A DNA stretch of 64,000 nt from Megaustenia siamemsis (GCA_032433765.1 JAVIAB010000051.1:49393986-49457985); one strand, 5' to 3'. Shown: positions 16,424-28,164, counted from the stretch's first letter. Program-made: numbers and translations. Notes: a model not told the origin generated them from the letters alone.

Positions 16424-16660
16424 TGTAGCCGCTGTAGAACAGTGACTAGAGAACTGCCCTGCTAAAGATACGAGGTCTCGATCATTTGGCGGATTATGTG
16501 TTCACTCAACCTTAAATGGGTACCTGATTTTCTTTTATGTCAGAGAAAGACGCACTTGTGTAATACTGACCACATTACCCAGAATATATCGATGGTCAAA
16601 AGGGTGTGCACTAGCACCATATTTCCAACTGGCCTCGTGGCGTGACGAGGGATTTTGTTC
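16424..16660 (+). mobile_element. diverged SINE, family 1 related
   Basis: Retains TTAAATGGGTACCTGATTTT, GTAATACTGACCACATTACCC, GTGCACTAGCACCATATTTCC and CTCGTGGCGTGACGAGG, with a degenerate tRNA-like head (GGTCTCGATCA as B box). It differs enough to be an older subfamily. Confidence 0.65.
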
Positions 16661-17454
16661 TGTCCTATTCTGCATATGTAGTTATTAAATTTTAATCAAA
16701 AGGCTCTCATGGTATTCTCGCAGTGCACACAAAACACCTGCTCCTTAGCAACACAAGTCATTGTCAGCTCTGCTTTAGACATCCCGCTCCAGTCTACACA
16801 CTTTTCGATTTGTTCTTAGCTCAGCTCATTCCCCGTTGAGCAGCTATTTCTGTCGGTCTACACAGACATAATTGGACAAATCTCTGAACATATTTCATCT
16901 TGTTTTGTTGTATATCGGCCAAGCAGACAAAAGTAGACGCTAGGTTGGCATTGATCGTCGCGGAATAATATCGCAAATTTCCACAGACTTCGACATTGTC
17001 CAATGTGCTTACATTACGCCGATCACTCATATAAAATCATCTCGTTCTGTGTGATATATCTTGATTTCATACTTTAAGTGTACGAACTTTATTGCCGCAC
17101 AGATGTTCAAGCTCAGATTCTCTTTCATTTTTTTCACGGTGATTATGTGTTTTCCACCTGCATATCGGTTCATTTGTTATTCTGCTCCTAATTTTGATCA
17201 AAGAAGCTGATAGTGACCTTTTCTTATTTTAAGCTGACGGAAATAAAGGCGTCTTTATTATATAGGGGTTCTACGTTGAAAGCAAGCCAGTAAGTAAATT
17301 CTATATATGGCTATTAGTACCGTAATTCAATTTTTACACAATTATGATGTGAGAAAGTTTCAAAATACGCCCAACGTTTATTTTCAAAATATATTTTGCT
17401 GACATTTTCTGTCTTCTATGTACAAGTAAGTACTAGGAGGATCGTAATTATTTC
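16661..17454. other. unassigned
   Basis: No ORF above noise and no recognised repeat. Confidence 0.4.
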
Positions 17455-17459
17455 ATCAT

Positions 17460-17526
17460 CAGCACTGACTAAGCTGTGTTGTTGTACATGGTCAGCACTG
17501 ACTAAGCTGTATTGTAGTACATGATC
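17460..17526. repeat. 34-bp direct duplication
   Basis: TCAGCACTGACTAAGCTGT followed by a GTACATG end occurs twice in tandem. Confidence 0.7.
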
Positions 17527-17530
17527 AGCA

Positions 17531-17919
17531 ATATGCACTTCCTACATAGGACATATCTCCAGGTTCGGCAGTACGTTGTTAAGTTCATTGGTTTGCTGGT
17601 TCAAACTCTGCCCTTTGCGTTTCCATCGGCCACAAAGAAACGGCAGCCACGGTCGACAAGTCCGTCTAAACATGGCTTATCAAGAAAGGTACAGTTGAAT
17701 TTGTTCCTATCTTCTTGTATTAAGATGTTCACACAGTTGCTCTTGTAGAGGTTGCGACGCCATTATCTTGTATGTATTGTACTTTACCTTTAGCTTCCTT
17801 ATTGTAATGCTAAATAATAATTTCAAATGGAGCCACAAGATTTATTGAATAGACGTCAAATATACATGGCAGACATCTATAGATAAGTAGAGACTCCTGT
17901 TAAACATTGGTTCTAAATA
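17531..17919. other. unassigned
   Basis: Unique-looking sequence without recognised features. Confidence 0.4.
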
Positions 17920-18157
17920 GTAAAGGGTTCCCTGCACACACTCCCAGTATGAGGAATATGGTATTACTGTTAGTGCCCATATTTTCATAAAAGCAACACC
18001 ATATTTTATGGATTAAGTGGTCAGTATTACGCCATGCCACTATACTTTCCCAGAAAATTCTCATTACCCATTTAAGGCTGGGTGAAGAAGCTGTGGGACA
18101 GGTATTCGACTTATTGTCTTCAGCAGACCAGTTTGTTAACCACTATGTTATTGTCAC
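17920..18157 (-). mobile_element. diverged SINE, family 1 related
   Basis: Contains GGAATATGGTATTACTGTTAG, AAGTGGTCAGTATTACGCC, CTTTCCCAGAAAA and ACCCATTTAAGGCTGGGTGA in the reverse orientation. The tRNA head at the right end is eroded. Confidence 0.65.
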
Positions 18158-18673
18158 GTCCCTTTTATTGAATGGTTTTAAATGTCGATTTATATTGTGT
18201 CCTTATCTTCTGCTTCTTCTATTGCGTTCTGGCTACGACTGCTTCTTTTTATAGTCAAGTCGACACAACTGTGGTTTACATGCTGCTTTATTTGCCACTT
18301 TCAGCTCAGAACATCATCATGGCATTTTAAATATCGACTGAAGCAGGATTTGGATGGTTCGCTTCATCTGGCGAAAACGGTGAACTATAAAGTCATTGGT
18401 CGCATGAATCATTGTTGCTGACAAGCGTTTTCTCACCCATACTAGCTTTTTATACACGACTCTATTGAGAGCTTGGTGATATCACCATATTTTGCCTCTT
18501 TTTTTTTTTTTTAAATCGAAGCCAAAGTTGTGCTTCCATTAACTGTTATGTCCGTGTTGGCATGTCGTAAATAAAATAAGTATAATTAGAGAAATACCAC
18601 AAGTCACACAAATTACGCTCTGTGAAGTAAAGTTTAAAGTTATGTTATAACAACAGATTATACAATAAGTAAT
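18158..18673. other. unassigned
   Basis: A T-run lies near 18500. No feature recognised. Confidence 0.4.
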
Positions 18674-18686
18674 AATAGTTCTTCAT

Positions 18687-18949
18687 TAAGTTAAGTTAAG
18701 TTAAGTACCTCCGTCACGCCAAGTGGCGTATAGGGAATATGGTGTTAGTGACCATGCATTTTATAGACCTTCGGCACATGATTTTTGGGGTAATGTGGTC
18801 GGTATTACGCCCGTGCCGCTTCACTTTCCCAGAAAGAAATCCGGTACCCATTAAAGGCTGGGTGAACCCGGAAGCCGTCGGTTGGGATCGAACCCTACCC
18901 CTTGTCCTTTGTAGTCCAATTCACTAACCACTGAGCTATCGCGGCTCCC
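18687..18949 (-). mobile_element. SINE family 1 with perfect 13-bp target-site duplication
   Basis: Flanked by AATAGTTCTTCAT at 18674-18686 and 18950-18962. On the minus strand the head is GGGAGCCGCGATAGCTCAGTG with B box GGGTTCGATCCC, followed by the full family body. The 3' tail is a (TTAAC)n-like repeat, visible as TAAGTTAAGTTAAG on the plus strand. Confidence 0.95.
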
Positions 18950-18962
18950 AATAGTTCTTCAT

Positions 18963-19560
18963 GACCCTACACAATTATCTTTTGTCTTTTTTAACAAGTC
19001 GATTGTCTCTAATACTACTATTGAATTTATTATCACTGTTGCTGTTTCTATTGATGGTTCTCCTGTAGCTAATATTAATTCTCTATTATGTCTAGAACTA
19101 CTATCTTATGTAGTTGTATGTGTTCTGATCATGTGTGCCTTACAGTGTCGGAGGAGAATAGTGTTCTTGGCTTCGAGCTTTGCAGATTTCGTAATTTCTG
19201 TTACATTTTATATTTTACAAGTACCTCTTTCTTGTTTTAAACTACAGCTGCCACACTAATATAACGAATTCTTTCAGTTATTGTTATTACTATTAATGTT
19301 TGTATTAATGCTATTACTATATTGTTATTAGTATTAATGTGTTTATTGCTTCTATTACACTATTATTATTACTATTAATGTTTTTACTGCTTCTATTACA
19401 ATATTATTATTACTATTAATGTTTTTTTGCTTTTATTACTATATTGTTATTTTTCATGGCCATCGAGCCAATGTCATCTCTTTTTTGGCAAAATGAGTGA
19501 TAATGGTCAGAGACTTCTATAATTTTGTTCCTTTAACAACCTGTGTGCTACTAATAACTT
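18963..19560. other. AT-rich, TTA-rich imperfect repeats
   Basis: At 19255-19450 a TTATTACTATTAATGTTTTT-like unit of about 55-60 bp recurs 3-4 times with drift. No gene. Confidence 0.6.
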
Positions 19561-20440
19561 TTTCAGCATTAAGGATTGATAGAAAGCAACATGACACCAT
19601 CCAAGGTTCGCGCATTGGCACAAGATGCACTTTGTCTTAGTTCATAGACAACACTTTTAAATAATGTTAGAGTAACCCGAACATACCATAGCACAGACTG
19701 TGACACAGACCACGCACTTCTCATTAGTAAAGTTAAGATAACCACCACAAGGATTTACTAATCTAGAGAACCATCCAGGCTTAGGATCAATATCGCTGCA
19801 ACAAAATTACCCGACAACCAAGCCATGTTCAAGAATGCCTTCCAGAAATGCATGGAGAAAGCAGAAGACCTAGACAATGTAGATTATTCCTGGAACCGGC
19901 TAAAATCGCACATCCTTGAATTTGTAATCTTTTCCTCTTGTAAAGATAAACACTGCAACAAGGAATGGGGTCAAGAAAACTCGATGTTACTCATGCCAAT
20001 TATAGAGAAGAAGACAAGGCTTTCTTAACCGTAAAGAGTTACCGTGCCAGAAAATAAAAGACAACTTCAAACAATCAAGAGCTGAAGTACAACAGGAATC
20101 AAGGAGATGTGAGAACGAGTAGTGGACAATCTGTGCTTTACGATCCAGAAAGCTGCTGAGCTGGGCGATTCAAGAACAATGTATAACGACACAAAGATTG
20201 CTCTCGGCCTAAACATATAAAAAATTGCTCCATTAAAGGACGCACACGGTGAGCCTATCAGTGACAAAATGTAACAACTGAAAAGATGGATCGAACATTA
20301 GTCAAATCTCCACTCTGAAGATGGACCTAAAAGCACACTCATAGACCAGCAGATCTCAACAAATTCAGCGCTGACCAAACTGTACAATGAGCCCACTGAG
20401 AATGAACATCATGATGTCACCCTCGACCTCTCAAGTGGAA

Positions 20441-20884
20441 AAGCTTGTGGTAGCGATAACATCCCAGCCGAAGTACTCCAGGAAAAGCTTGTGGTAGCGA
20501 TAACATCCCAGCCGAAGTACTCCAGAAAAAGCTTGTGGTAGCGATAACATCCCAGCCGAAGTACTCAAGGAAAAGCTTGTGGTAGCGATAACATCCCAGC
20601 CGAAGTACTCCAGAAAAAGCTTGTGGTAGCGATAACATCCCAGCCGAAGTACTCAAGGAAAAGCTTGTGGTAGCGATAACATCCCAGCCGAAGTACTCAA
20701 GGAAAAGCTTGTGGTAGCGATAACATCCCAGCCGAAGTACTCAAGGAAAAGCTTGTGGTAGCGATAACATCCCAGCCGAAGTACTCCAGAAAAAGCTTGT
20801 GGTAGCGATAACATCCCAGCTGAAGTACTCCAGGTAAAGCTTGTGGTAACGATAACATCCCAGCCGAAGTACTCCAGGAAAAGC
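20441..20884. repeat. 44-bp minisatellite, about 10 copies, inside LINE RT sequence
   Basis: The unit AAGCTTGTGGTAGCGATAAC followed by ATCCCAGCCGAAGTACTCCA and GGAA repeats at exact 44-bp spacing (20441, 20485, 20529 and so on). The unit itself encodes the RT GKACGSDNIPAEVL motif; 44 is not a multiple of 3, so the expansion destroys the frame. Confidence 0.95.
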
Positions 20885-21136
20885 TTGAAACACTTTTACC
20901 TCACCTCTAAAAACTCCTTCTCCAATGCTGGAGAAGTGGAAATACGCCCCAAGACGTGAAAAATACCAAGATTGTGATGTTATACAAGAATAAAGGAGAC
21001 AAGCGTGCTTGTAACAACTATAGAGGGTATTTCCCTCCTAAGTGTAACTGGAAAAGCATTCGCAAGAATTGTTCTAAAGCGCCTACTTCAGCTGGGCAGA
21101 ACGTATCCTTCCCGAGACCCCAGTGCGGTTTTTGAG

Positions 21137-21283
21137 TTGAGCTATTGATTATTTGCGGGTCATCATCATTGCACTCCGAACATGTCCACATGTGCTCAGA
21201 TCCCCTCCTCAGCATGTCTTGCAGTATCCAGGGATTGACGACTCCTAGTTCTGTGTTGGTTGATTAGTCTTCTTACACGCCCA
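21137..21283 (-). mobile_element. LINE 3'-region fragment inserted in the RT remnant, 8-bp TSD
   Basis: TTTTTGAG flanks the 147-bp insert at 21129-21136 and 21284-21291. On the minus strand it reads LRRGSEHMWTCSECNDDDPQ, the Cys-rich region downstream of the RNase H domain that also occurs at 45450-45510. Confidence 0.75.
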
Positions 21284-21539
21284 TTTTTGAGCTGAACGGT
21301 CAACCATCGATATGATTTTACTTTTCACCAATTACAGACGACGTGCAAAGAACAGAGAAGACCTCTATTTATGGCCTTCGTTGATCTCACAATGGCTTTT
21401 GACACCTTAAGCAGAGCTGGTCAACACAGGGTACTGGAAAATGACGACTGCCCGCCAACATTACTCTTGATCATCCAAGTCATTTCACAACAATATGTCT
21501 GCTACCATCCAGTTCGACGGCAGACTTCGGAAGTTTCCC

Positions 21540-21785
21540 TCCATAATAATATTCATTTATTATTATTTGTCTCCAGTCTAAACCACTAGAAATTACTATT
21601 TGTGCTATTTCGTCCAATTTGTCTACAACGCAAATATTCAGCCCTACCATATCCGGGAGATACTTGTCTAAATAGGAAAATACAAATAATCAATTTATTC
21701 CAGTGTTGTGTTTGTAGGCATATGATATAATCATGAGTACACATGCGTGAAAGACATCGCCAATGATAGCTATCTTTTCAGGTAG
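21540..21785 (-). repeat. dispersed repeat, inverted copy of 15845-16105
   Basis: Contains CATTTATTATTATTTGTCTC, CAGTCTAAACCACTAGAAA and CAGCCCTACCATATCCGGGAG, the reverse complement of the blocks in the first copy, and extends to GATAGCTATC at 21766-21775. Confidence 0.65.
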
Positions 21786-21984
21786 CTGAGTTGGACGTGT
21801 GCTCTAGCGTTTGGTTCTCGTGGCAGGGCGCTGTGCCGATGATATCCAATATTAGCAGATTCAGCCACAAGAGATACTGTTCAATAAAACAGCATCAAGC
21901 ATAAAACACTACTATGTTACCAACTACTTACTTAACTACTTAACATGATGGCTTGCTACCAATCGTCTGTCAAGACGCCAAATA

Positions 21985-22032
21985 CCATACACACGCACAC
22001 ACTCACGCACGCACGCACGCACGCACACATAA

Positions 22033-22088
<56 letters not shown>
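21985..22088. repeat. CACG and AT microsatellites
   Basis: A (CACG)n/(CA)n tract at about 21990-22030 is followed by about 60 bp of (AT)n. Confidence 0.95.
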
Positions 22089-22090
<2 letters not shown>

Positions 22091-22099
22091 CTATTAATG

Positions 22100-22562
22100 C
22101 TTTTATTACTACTGTTACTATACAGTTATTACTATTTATGCTTTTATTGTTACTATTGTTATAATCTAAATGTACCAGTTATTGACAAGTACATGCATTG
22201 AGATGAGACCATCCCGTGTAATCAGACACGAGACATAAATGGCTAATGCATACTGTTCGAGCACGGTAAAAAAATAGCCATAGTTACTGAACGAGAACGC
22301 ACGAACCTAAAAAAAAGTGTTGGGAGTGGGGGGAGGGGAGGAAGAGGGGGGTGGGGGTGGGGGAGTAATGCAATTACAGAAAACCAATCTCACAAGAAAT
22401 ATCTCTAGATGATGATGACTCCTCTACATACTTTGGCAAGAACGCAGGTATGGAAGAAGTGACATACAATCGTATCTGGATGGTAACATAGACAGTCAAA
22501 ATGGAGCTGTGCTCATTTGGAAAATTGAAATAATCCGTGCTCGTTACGGGATTTGGGTACTT
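22100..22562. other. no gene; polypurine G-rich tract
   Basis: A G-rich tract at 22320-22365 (GGGGGGAGGGGAGGAAGAGG and following) could form a G-quadruplex. The rest is unassigned. Confidence 0.5.
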
Positions 22563-22766
22563 TCATCATCATTGAGTGCCGTCTCCGCATCGAAGGTTGG
22601 CTACCATGGAGCGCCATTCCACTCTGTCTCATGCTTTGATGGTACAGATTGTCATAGTTTGTTTGGTTGACTTGTCCATCTTTTAATGTTACTCGTCCTT
22701 GTTAGTCTTGGTCTGCCTCTGCCACCCTCTTTTTCCCTTCCAATACTACTTTTATTAGGCTGTTTT
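22563..22766 (-). mobile_element. LINE 3' end (GKRGRGRP / TWTSNIKRW tail family)
   Basis: On the plus strand it reads CATCATCATTGAGTGCCGTC through GGTTGGCTACCATGGAGCGC to a GGTCTGCCTCTGCCAC region. The reverse strand encodes the basic LINE tail also found intact at 44095-44340. It is 5'-truncated. Confidence 0.8.
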
Positions 22767-23154
22767 GGGGTACTTTAAATCCACGTTAACCGCAGTTAAA
22801 TTATCTTCAGTTAAATAACTGCAGAGCAAACTAGATTCCGTGATTACCTACACAATGGAACTGACAGCAATACTCAGACTACCATATGTCTTTCTGGTCA
22901 GCAATATTTGAACATATAATAGCCGAGAGGTCTGATAGGGATGCCAATAACGTGGGACTTTCCCTCGTGGTATGTACCAATCACAGGTGCACTTTTGCAT
23001 GGACAAAACACTTAATTGACGTGCCATTCCTTCGGAAAATGAAGAAGATGGCGGTGCATGTATGACTCTCTCAAGTCAATACCTGCCATTTAAACCGACC
23101 GCCCCTGGAACAGACCTTGTAGGGGAACGGCAGCCGTTGGAACTGGAAGGGATA
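22767..23154. other. unassigned
   Basis: No gene or repeat recognised. Confidence 0.4.
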
Positions 23155-23705
23155 GTCACATAATATTAGTGGTATCTGAGGGATACGTGCATGATTTTAG
23201 TGGCATCTGAGGGATACTTGCATGATATTAGTGGTATCTGAGGGATACTGACATGATATTAGTGGTATCTGAGGGATACTGACATGATATTAGTGGTATC
23301 TGAGGGATACGTGCATGATTTTAGTGGCATCTGAGGGATACTTGCATGATATTAGTGGTATCTGAGGGATACTGACATGATATTAGTGGTATCTGAGGGA
23401 TACTGACATGATATTAGTGGTATCTGAGGGATACTTGAATGATATTAGTGGTATCTGAGGGATACTGACATGATATTAGTGGTATCTGAGGGATACTGAC
23501 ATGATATTAGTGGTATCTGAGGGATACTTGCATGATATTAGTGGTATCTGAGGGATACTGACATGATATTAGTGGTATCTGAGGGATACTGACGCGATAT
23601 TAGTGGTATCTGAGGGATGCGGACGTGTTATTAGTGGTATCTGAGAGATACTGACGTGATATTAGTGGTATCTGAAGAATACTGACATGATATTAGTGGT
23701 ATCCA
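23155..23705. repeat. 31-bp minisatellite, about 17-18 copies
   Basis: The unit GATATTAGTGGTATCTGAGG-GATACTGACAT repeats at 31-bp spacing with decay at the right end (CTGAGAGATACTGACGTG, CTGAAGAATACTGACATG). A five-unit block with GTGCATGATTTTAGTGGCAT is duplicated near its left side. Confidence 0.96.
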
Positions 23706-23927
23706 TGGTACGAACACAGTTTCACTCCGAACACAGCTGGTAAACACTATGGCGTCAGTGAGGTTCCTATGGAGGTCCTCCACTAGTAGAAGTTGTACCG
23801 TTGCAGGGTTTGTGAGAATTGAGTTTTCTCTGCAACATCACAAGAGCGCTAACTCTGAGTAGACGGGTTCAAGGTCCTCCTGGCAGGTAGGCGCCCCTAT
23901 AAACCTCAGGCGCTTACAACAGTTGAG

Positions 23928-23929
<2 letters not shown>

Positions 23930-24008
<79 letters not shown>

Positions 24009-24085
24009 ATATGTATGTATGTATGTATGTATGTAAGTATGCATGTATGTATGTATGTATGTAAGTATGCATGTATGTATGTATC
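23930..24085. repeat. AT then ATGT microsatellite
   Basis: About 70 bp of (AT)n pass into (ATGT)n with GTAAGTATGC interruptions. Confidence 0.95.
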
Positions 24086-24175
24086 ATAGATGTCGTTTGC
24101 TTTAAAGTGACATTTCAGTTGAAATCTTATAAATGTTGTCTTATTTTTGATTGAAGTTGTTTTCCATCTAGTATA

Positions 24176-24431
24176 AAAATAAGTAAAGAGCCCCGTCACG
24201 CCAAGTGGCGTATAGGGAATATGGTGTTAGTGACCATAAATTTTACAGACCTTCAGCACATGATTTTTGGGGTAATGTGGTCGGTATTACGCCCGTGCCG
24301 CTTTACTTTCCCAGAAAAAAAAACCCGGTACCCATTTAAGGCTGGGTGAACCTGGAAGCCGTCGTTTGGGATCAAACCCTACCGCTTGTCCTTGTAGTCC
24401 AGTTCACTAACCACTGAGCTATCGCGGCTCT
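24176..24431 (-). mobile_element. SINE family 1 with 11-bp target-site duplication
   Basis: CATCTAGTATA flanks the copy at 24165-24175 and 24432-24442. Head, A box, B box (reverse of GTTTGATCCC) and body are near complete. The tail shows a GTAAAG-type end on the plus strand. Confidence 0.93.
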
Positions 24432-24442
24432 CATCTAGTATA

Positions 24443-24795
24443 TTTCACTCATATTTTAAATTGATATTTTAGGGATAAGATTTAAAATTGCGACGTCTCA
24501 CACAAAATATTGCATGTTTAATATAATTAATGTGCGTTTTGAGTATACCTTAGTAATGCTTGTAACCAAAAGCATTTTAAAAATGTGATAGGTTTGTAAC
24601 CTTCTTATGTGCAATATTGCATTGTTAACGAGAAAAGTCTTCAATATTTAAAGTTTAAGTTCTACTAACTTGACTTTTACCACAGAAGAAGAAACAGCTT
24701 TTAATTTTTCTGGAAAGAAACAATTGAGCAATGCAAGTAAAATATCTGTAACTAGCAGCTTTGATATGTGCACACACTAATTTATTAATGAGGTA
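24443..24795. other. unassigned
   Basis: AT-rich, no recognised feature. Confidence 0.4.
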
Positions 24796-24799
24796 AACG

Positions 24800-25325
24800 A
24801 GGCATGGCTATCATGAAAGTTCTGACTCATCATCATCATCAAGTACCGGGCCTGCTGGCGTGGGTGATCCTGTCTCTCCATAACTTTCGATCTCGACAGT
24901 TATTTATCATTTATGTTCTTGACCTTCTCCCAAGCCATTCTCTTAAGCTGTCTGGTATCATTCTTTTTCCTTCCCTCTATCTCTTCATCCTTCAAGTTTC
25001 CCAGTTGTTACAATATATTCCAGTTATTCTTTTCTCATTACATGGCCAAAAAACGATGATTGTTTCTTCCTAATATGGGAAATTAGCTCTCTTTTTGCTT
25101 TGGCCTCTTTCAGAACTTTTTCATTACTCTTCTTAGCTGTCCATTGTATTCTAATATTCTCTGTAAAACCATATTTCTACAGACTGCAGTGATTTTCTTG
25201 TCTGTTGTCCTATTGTCCATGATTCGCATCCATATGTTAAGACTGGCTCTACATAACATTTAAGAACACTTTTCTTGTTTCTATTATCAAAAATGGATTG
25301 TACAGTATCCTCTTAATTTTTTAAA
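24800..25325 (-). mobile_element. LINE 3' end (VMR-EQLEYIVTTGKIEG tail family), about 525 bp
   Basis: On the minus strand this matches the 28570-29215 copy from the basic tail back through the SLRE-LGRR-like region, the TTGKLE and HVMRKE-type segments and the upstream CGFTENIRIQWT-like region. It ends in CATCATCATCATC on the plus strand, which is (GAT)n on the coding strand. Degenerate. Confidence 0.8.
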
Positions 25326-25329
25326 AATC

Positions 25330-26130
25330 TGCTTTTGCCTGAGCCATTCTGCAGTTCTATTTACAATTAATATTTGTGTATTCTTCTAAAAAAATGGAAA
25401 GCCACAATTATATTATTACACCAGTTATATGGTTCGAACTTCTTATTACATCTTTGTAGATATAAAGAGTAACTGCAAGGCAAAGTCCAGAGACGCCATA
25501 TGTACATGAGCTGAACGAGATCTCGGACTCAGTACTGACTTCTGGCATCATGATCATTGAACCAAAACTGATCAAGATCCTTATTTGCCCTCCCCTGTTG
25601 TAGCCATTGAAGTTAACTGATTGTGGCCTGTGAATAGGAATCGACAAGAAAAGACGAGAAAAGGCAAGTCGTGTGCTAAAAAAAGACACACTGAAGTCGG
25701 ATGTGTTGTGCCGAATGGTACAAATAACGTAAAAACACAATCGCGACACAGCGCAACTATCTACATCTTCTACGTTCACCCTGCAATTACTTCTCCACAG
25801 TACCTTAAGCGTTCTTCTGAAAAACCTCATCTCAACTGATACTTTCTGGCGTTCTTGTATCTACTTGTTTCGATCTGGCACTGTAATACTCTTTTTGTTA
25901 ACTTAATGATAATTGCAAGTTACTTAACATATTTCTCATTTTATATTTCTTGAAAAAATAATATTCTGAGCTCGTGCAGTTCTAATTGTCTACCTCCTTG
26001 ATACATCTTACATCTTATGTAAACACCTGTACCTATGTATTTAAAACAATCTACTTGTCTGAACTTTTTACTACTTGTGTATATATTTTGCTTGAGATCG
26101 CCTTTGACAGATTATTGCCCTTCTTACATC
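25330..26130. other. unassigned; 140-codon minus ORF without domain
   Basis: An ORF at 25408-25830 (minus) is the longest here but has no recognisable domain and no neighbouring signals, so I treat it as chance. Confidence 0.4.
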
Positions 26131-26134
26131 ATAT

Positions 26135-27480
26135 AAACAGTGTGGTCCAAAACGCCAGGAAAGGAGTGAAAGCAGCAAGGGTTATGGCAAGATCTAGCTT
26201 CCATCAACGAACGCTATTCTTCTTAAATGCAGTCACTGGTTTTGTTAGTCATCGAATACGAGCTGGGCCCTATTACCCTATCTCACACTCAGTTACTTAA
26301 GTTGCAAAGGGTATAGAACGAAGCTATGTGAGCCGTGTTGGGATGTAACAAGGATACGCCAATCCCAACTATGCGATGCCTGTTGGACCTTCCAAGCATT
26401 CAAGCGCGACACAAGTACATGCAAGTGAAGGTTAATCTGGGTGTGGCTTGTAACAAAATACATCCGCTGCTACCATAATTACAGTTAATGAAAGGCATTA
26501 GGCGCAGGAGATCGTGGTTGGCAGAGGCTGAGACAACACTACATGGCGTACGTAACAGAGGACATACCTTCTGTCAAGGGTTGGATAGATGTGCATGACA
26601 GGCACGGACTAAACAAAGTCGTCATACACTTGAACAGAAATACCGTGACTGAGTACAGGGCATGGCTGAGTCCGAGATCCAGGAGATAATGTAACTTCAC
26701 TCCCAACCTCAAAACCCAATCATCTAAATCTATACATTGATGGCTCGGTCCAGTGATGGCTCGGTCCAATGATGACTCGGTCCACTGAAGGGTCGGTCCG
26801 CTGATGGCTCGGTCCACAGATGGCTCGGTCACAAGGGGTGTACGGAACAGCTGGGGTTTTGTTGTGTATTGTAATGGAAAGTTGGTGGAGAAAGGGGCAG
26901 GAGCCTACAAGAATACTACCTCCAGCACACACAATGAGGATGGGGATGTGACTGGAAGCTATGACATGGCTGGTCAAGAAACCAACAAAACGTGTAGTCA
27001 TATTGATTGCCTCACACAGCACATACTTCGCAGGATTGACAAAAACACCATCCGCAGAGAGTGGGTACATCTACTCGACATGTTTCTTGTGATCAGCCTA
27101 ACTTGGATATATTACCCTGGACATGTGGGAGTTCGTGGCTAGGAGATAGCAGACATGTTGGCGGGGTCTGCATTGAGCAAGAAACTTTACAAATTGATAC
27201 GTGTGATATTGCGAGGATTTTAAAAGAGCACCTAGCACATGATGGCCACAAGGACGCTGAGGATAATCCACGCGTCAAGGGAATGGTGGAACACGGCGCC
27301 ACGAAGGGCGAAAGCTGAAAAAAACACCCACATCGAAAAGGAACGAGAATATGGCCAAAATCAATGCAGGACAGGAACAATCTGTAAACGAACACTTTGA
27401 TGGTTACTGGAACGGGCGGCAGAGCAGGTATGGGAATTTACTGACTGTGGTGACGCTTGTCAGAACTAAGAACTAAATAC
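26135..27480 (+). pseudogene. degenerate LINE RNase H region
   Basis: Fragments across frames include QNARKGVKAARVMARSSFHQ upstream, the RNase H start NLYIDGSV (about 26728), WGFVVYCNGKLVEKGAGAY (26855), a TSSTHNEDGDVT remnant where the catalytic glutamate belongs, IYYPGHVGVRG (about 27105-27140) and the downstream ADMLAGSALSKE-type helix. Frameshifts and stops are frequent. A 16-bp minisatellite is lodged at the IDGS motif (26738-26833). Confidence 0.75.
26738..26833. repeat. 16-bp minisatellite, 6 copies, at the RNase H IDGS codons
   Basis: The unit TGATGGCTCGGTCCAG repeats six times with 1-3 substitutions each. The unit encodes the DGSV part of the RNase H active-site strand. Confidence 0.9.
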
Positions 27481-27489
27481 AAATATCTT

Positions 27490-27847
27490 TTTTTTTCTTT
27501 TGATACCACGAATACTTGTTTTCTTTTAAAGAAAGTCCCATTGTTTACACTTTCTTAAATAACTGTATCGACGTTCTATTTCACTGTAAGACATTAGTAT
27601 CTTATTACCTGCATATTTTGTGTTCTGATATTCTCCTATTCATTTATCTATTTTGACTGCTGCTGATTTTTCCTTGTACATTCTTTTAATGATCCTTAGA
27701 TCTTTCCCAACGACATGTACGTTTTTTTAAAACGTACATTAAAACAAAATTACTTCTGTGTGTTTCACTTTAAGAGGCATGTCCAGGACACGAAATACGA
27801 ATGTGGCAGACCACCATGAATGAGATTGGAGCTTCATCATGTATTAT
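27490..27847. other. unassigned
   Basis: A short hairpin (ACGTACGTTTTTTTAAAACG-like, near 27716-27738) is present. No gene. Confidence 0.4.
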
Positions 27848-28153
27848 TCCGGAGAAAGCCACGGAGAAGTTTTAAAACAACTAAAATGAAAAGAGAACTA
27901 CTAAATACAATTAAAACAAGACAAATGAGATTTTTGGGTCATGTTAAAAGACAACAGCCTATTAAAAATAATCTTGAAGGGAAAATACAGGTAAAAGAGG
28001 CAGAGGCAGACCGATACTATTGTTGTCGAGTAACATCAAAAGATGGATAAGTCAGCCTATGACAACCTGCACCATCAAAGCAAGAGACAGAGCAGAAAGG
28101 CGCTCCATGGTAGCCAACCTTCGTTGCGGAGATGGCACTCGATGATGATGTGT
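27848..28153 (+). mobile_element. LINE 3' end (GKRGRGRP / TWTSNIKRW tail family)
   Basis: Plus-strand translation gives LLNTIKTRQMRFLGHVKRQQ and PIKNNLEGKIQ, then a frameshifted basic tail and the shared 3' UTR with GCGCTCCATGGTAGCCAACC and CACTCGATGATGATG. Confidence 0.85.
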
Positions 28154-28164
28154 TTCACTTTGTC

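Larger units (their letters stand above)
19575..21590 (+). pseudogene. degenerate LINE reverse transcriptase, interrupted by a minisatellite and an insertion
   Basis: Plus-strand fragments in several frames match non-LTR RT landmarks in order: an endonuclease-RT linker (NQAMFKNAFQKCMEKAEDL, about 19820), SSGKACGSDNIPAEVL (about 20433-20480), WRSGNTPQDVKNTKIVMLYK with NKGDKRACNNYRG (about 20930-21030), a broken CGF region, and FVDLTMAFDTLSRAG (21375), which carries the first catalytic aspartate motif. Many stops and frameshifts make it non-functional. A 44-bp minisatellite sits at 20441-20884 inside the SSGKACGSDN motif, and another LINE fragment is inserted at 21137-21283. Confidence 0.8.

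Noticed and set aside
23838..24199. ORFs rich in Ile-Tyr and His-Thr
   Set aside because: Translations of AT and ATGT microsatellites.
25408..25830. 140-codon minus ORF as a possible host gene
   Set aside because: No domain, no splice or poly(A) context, composition like its surroundings.
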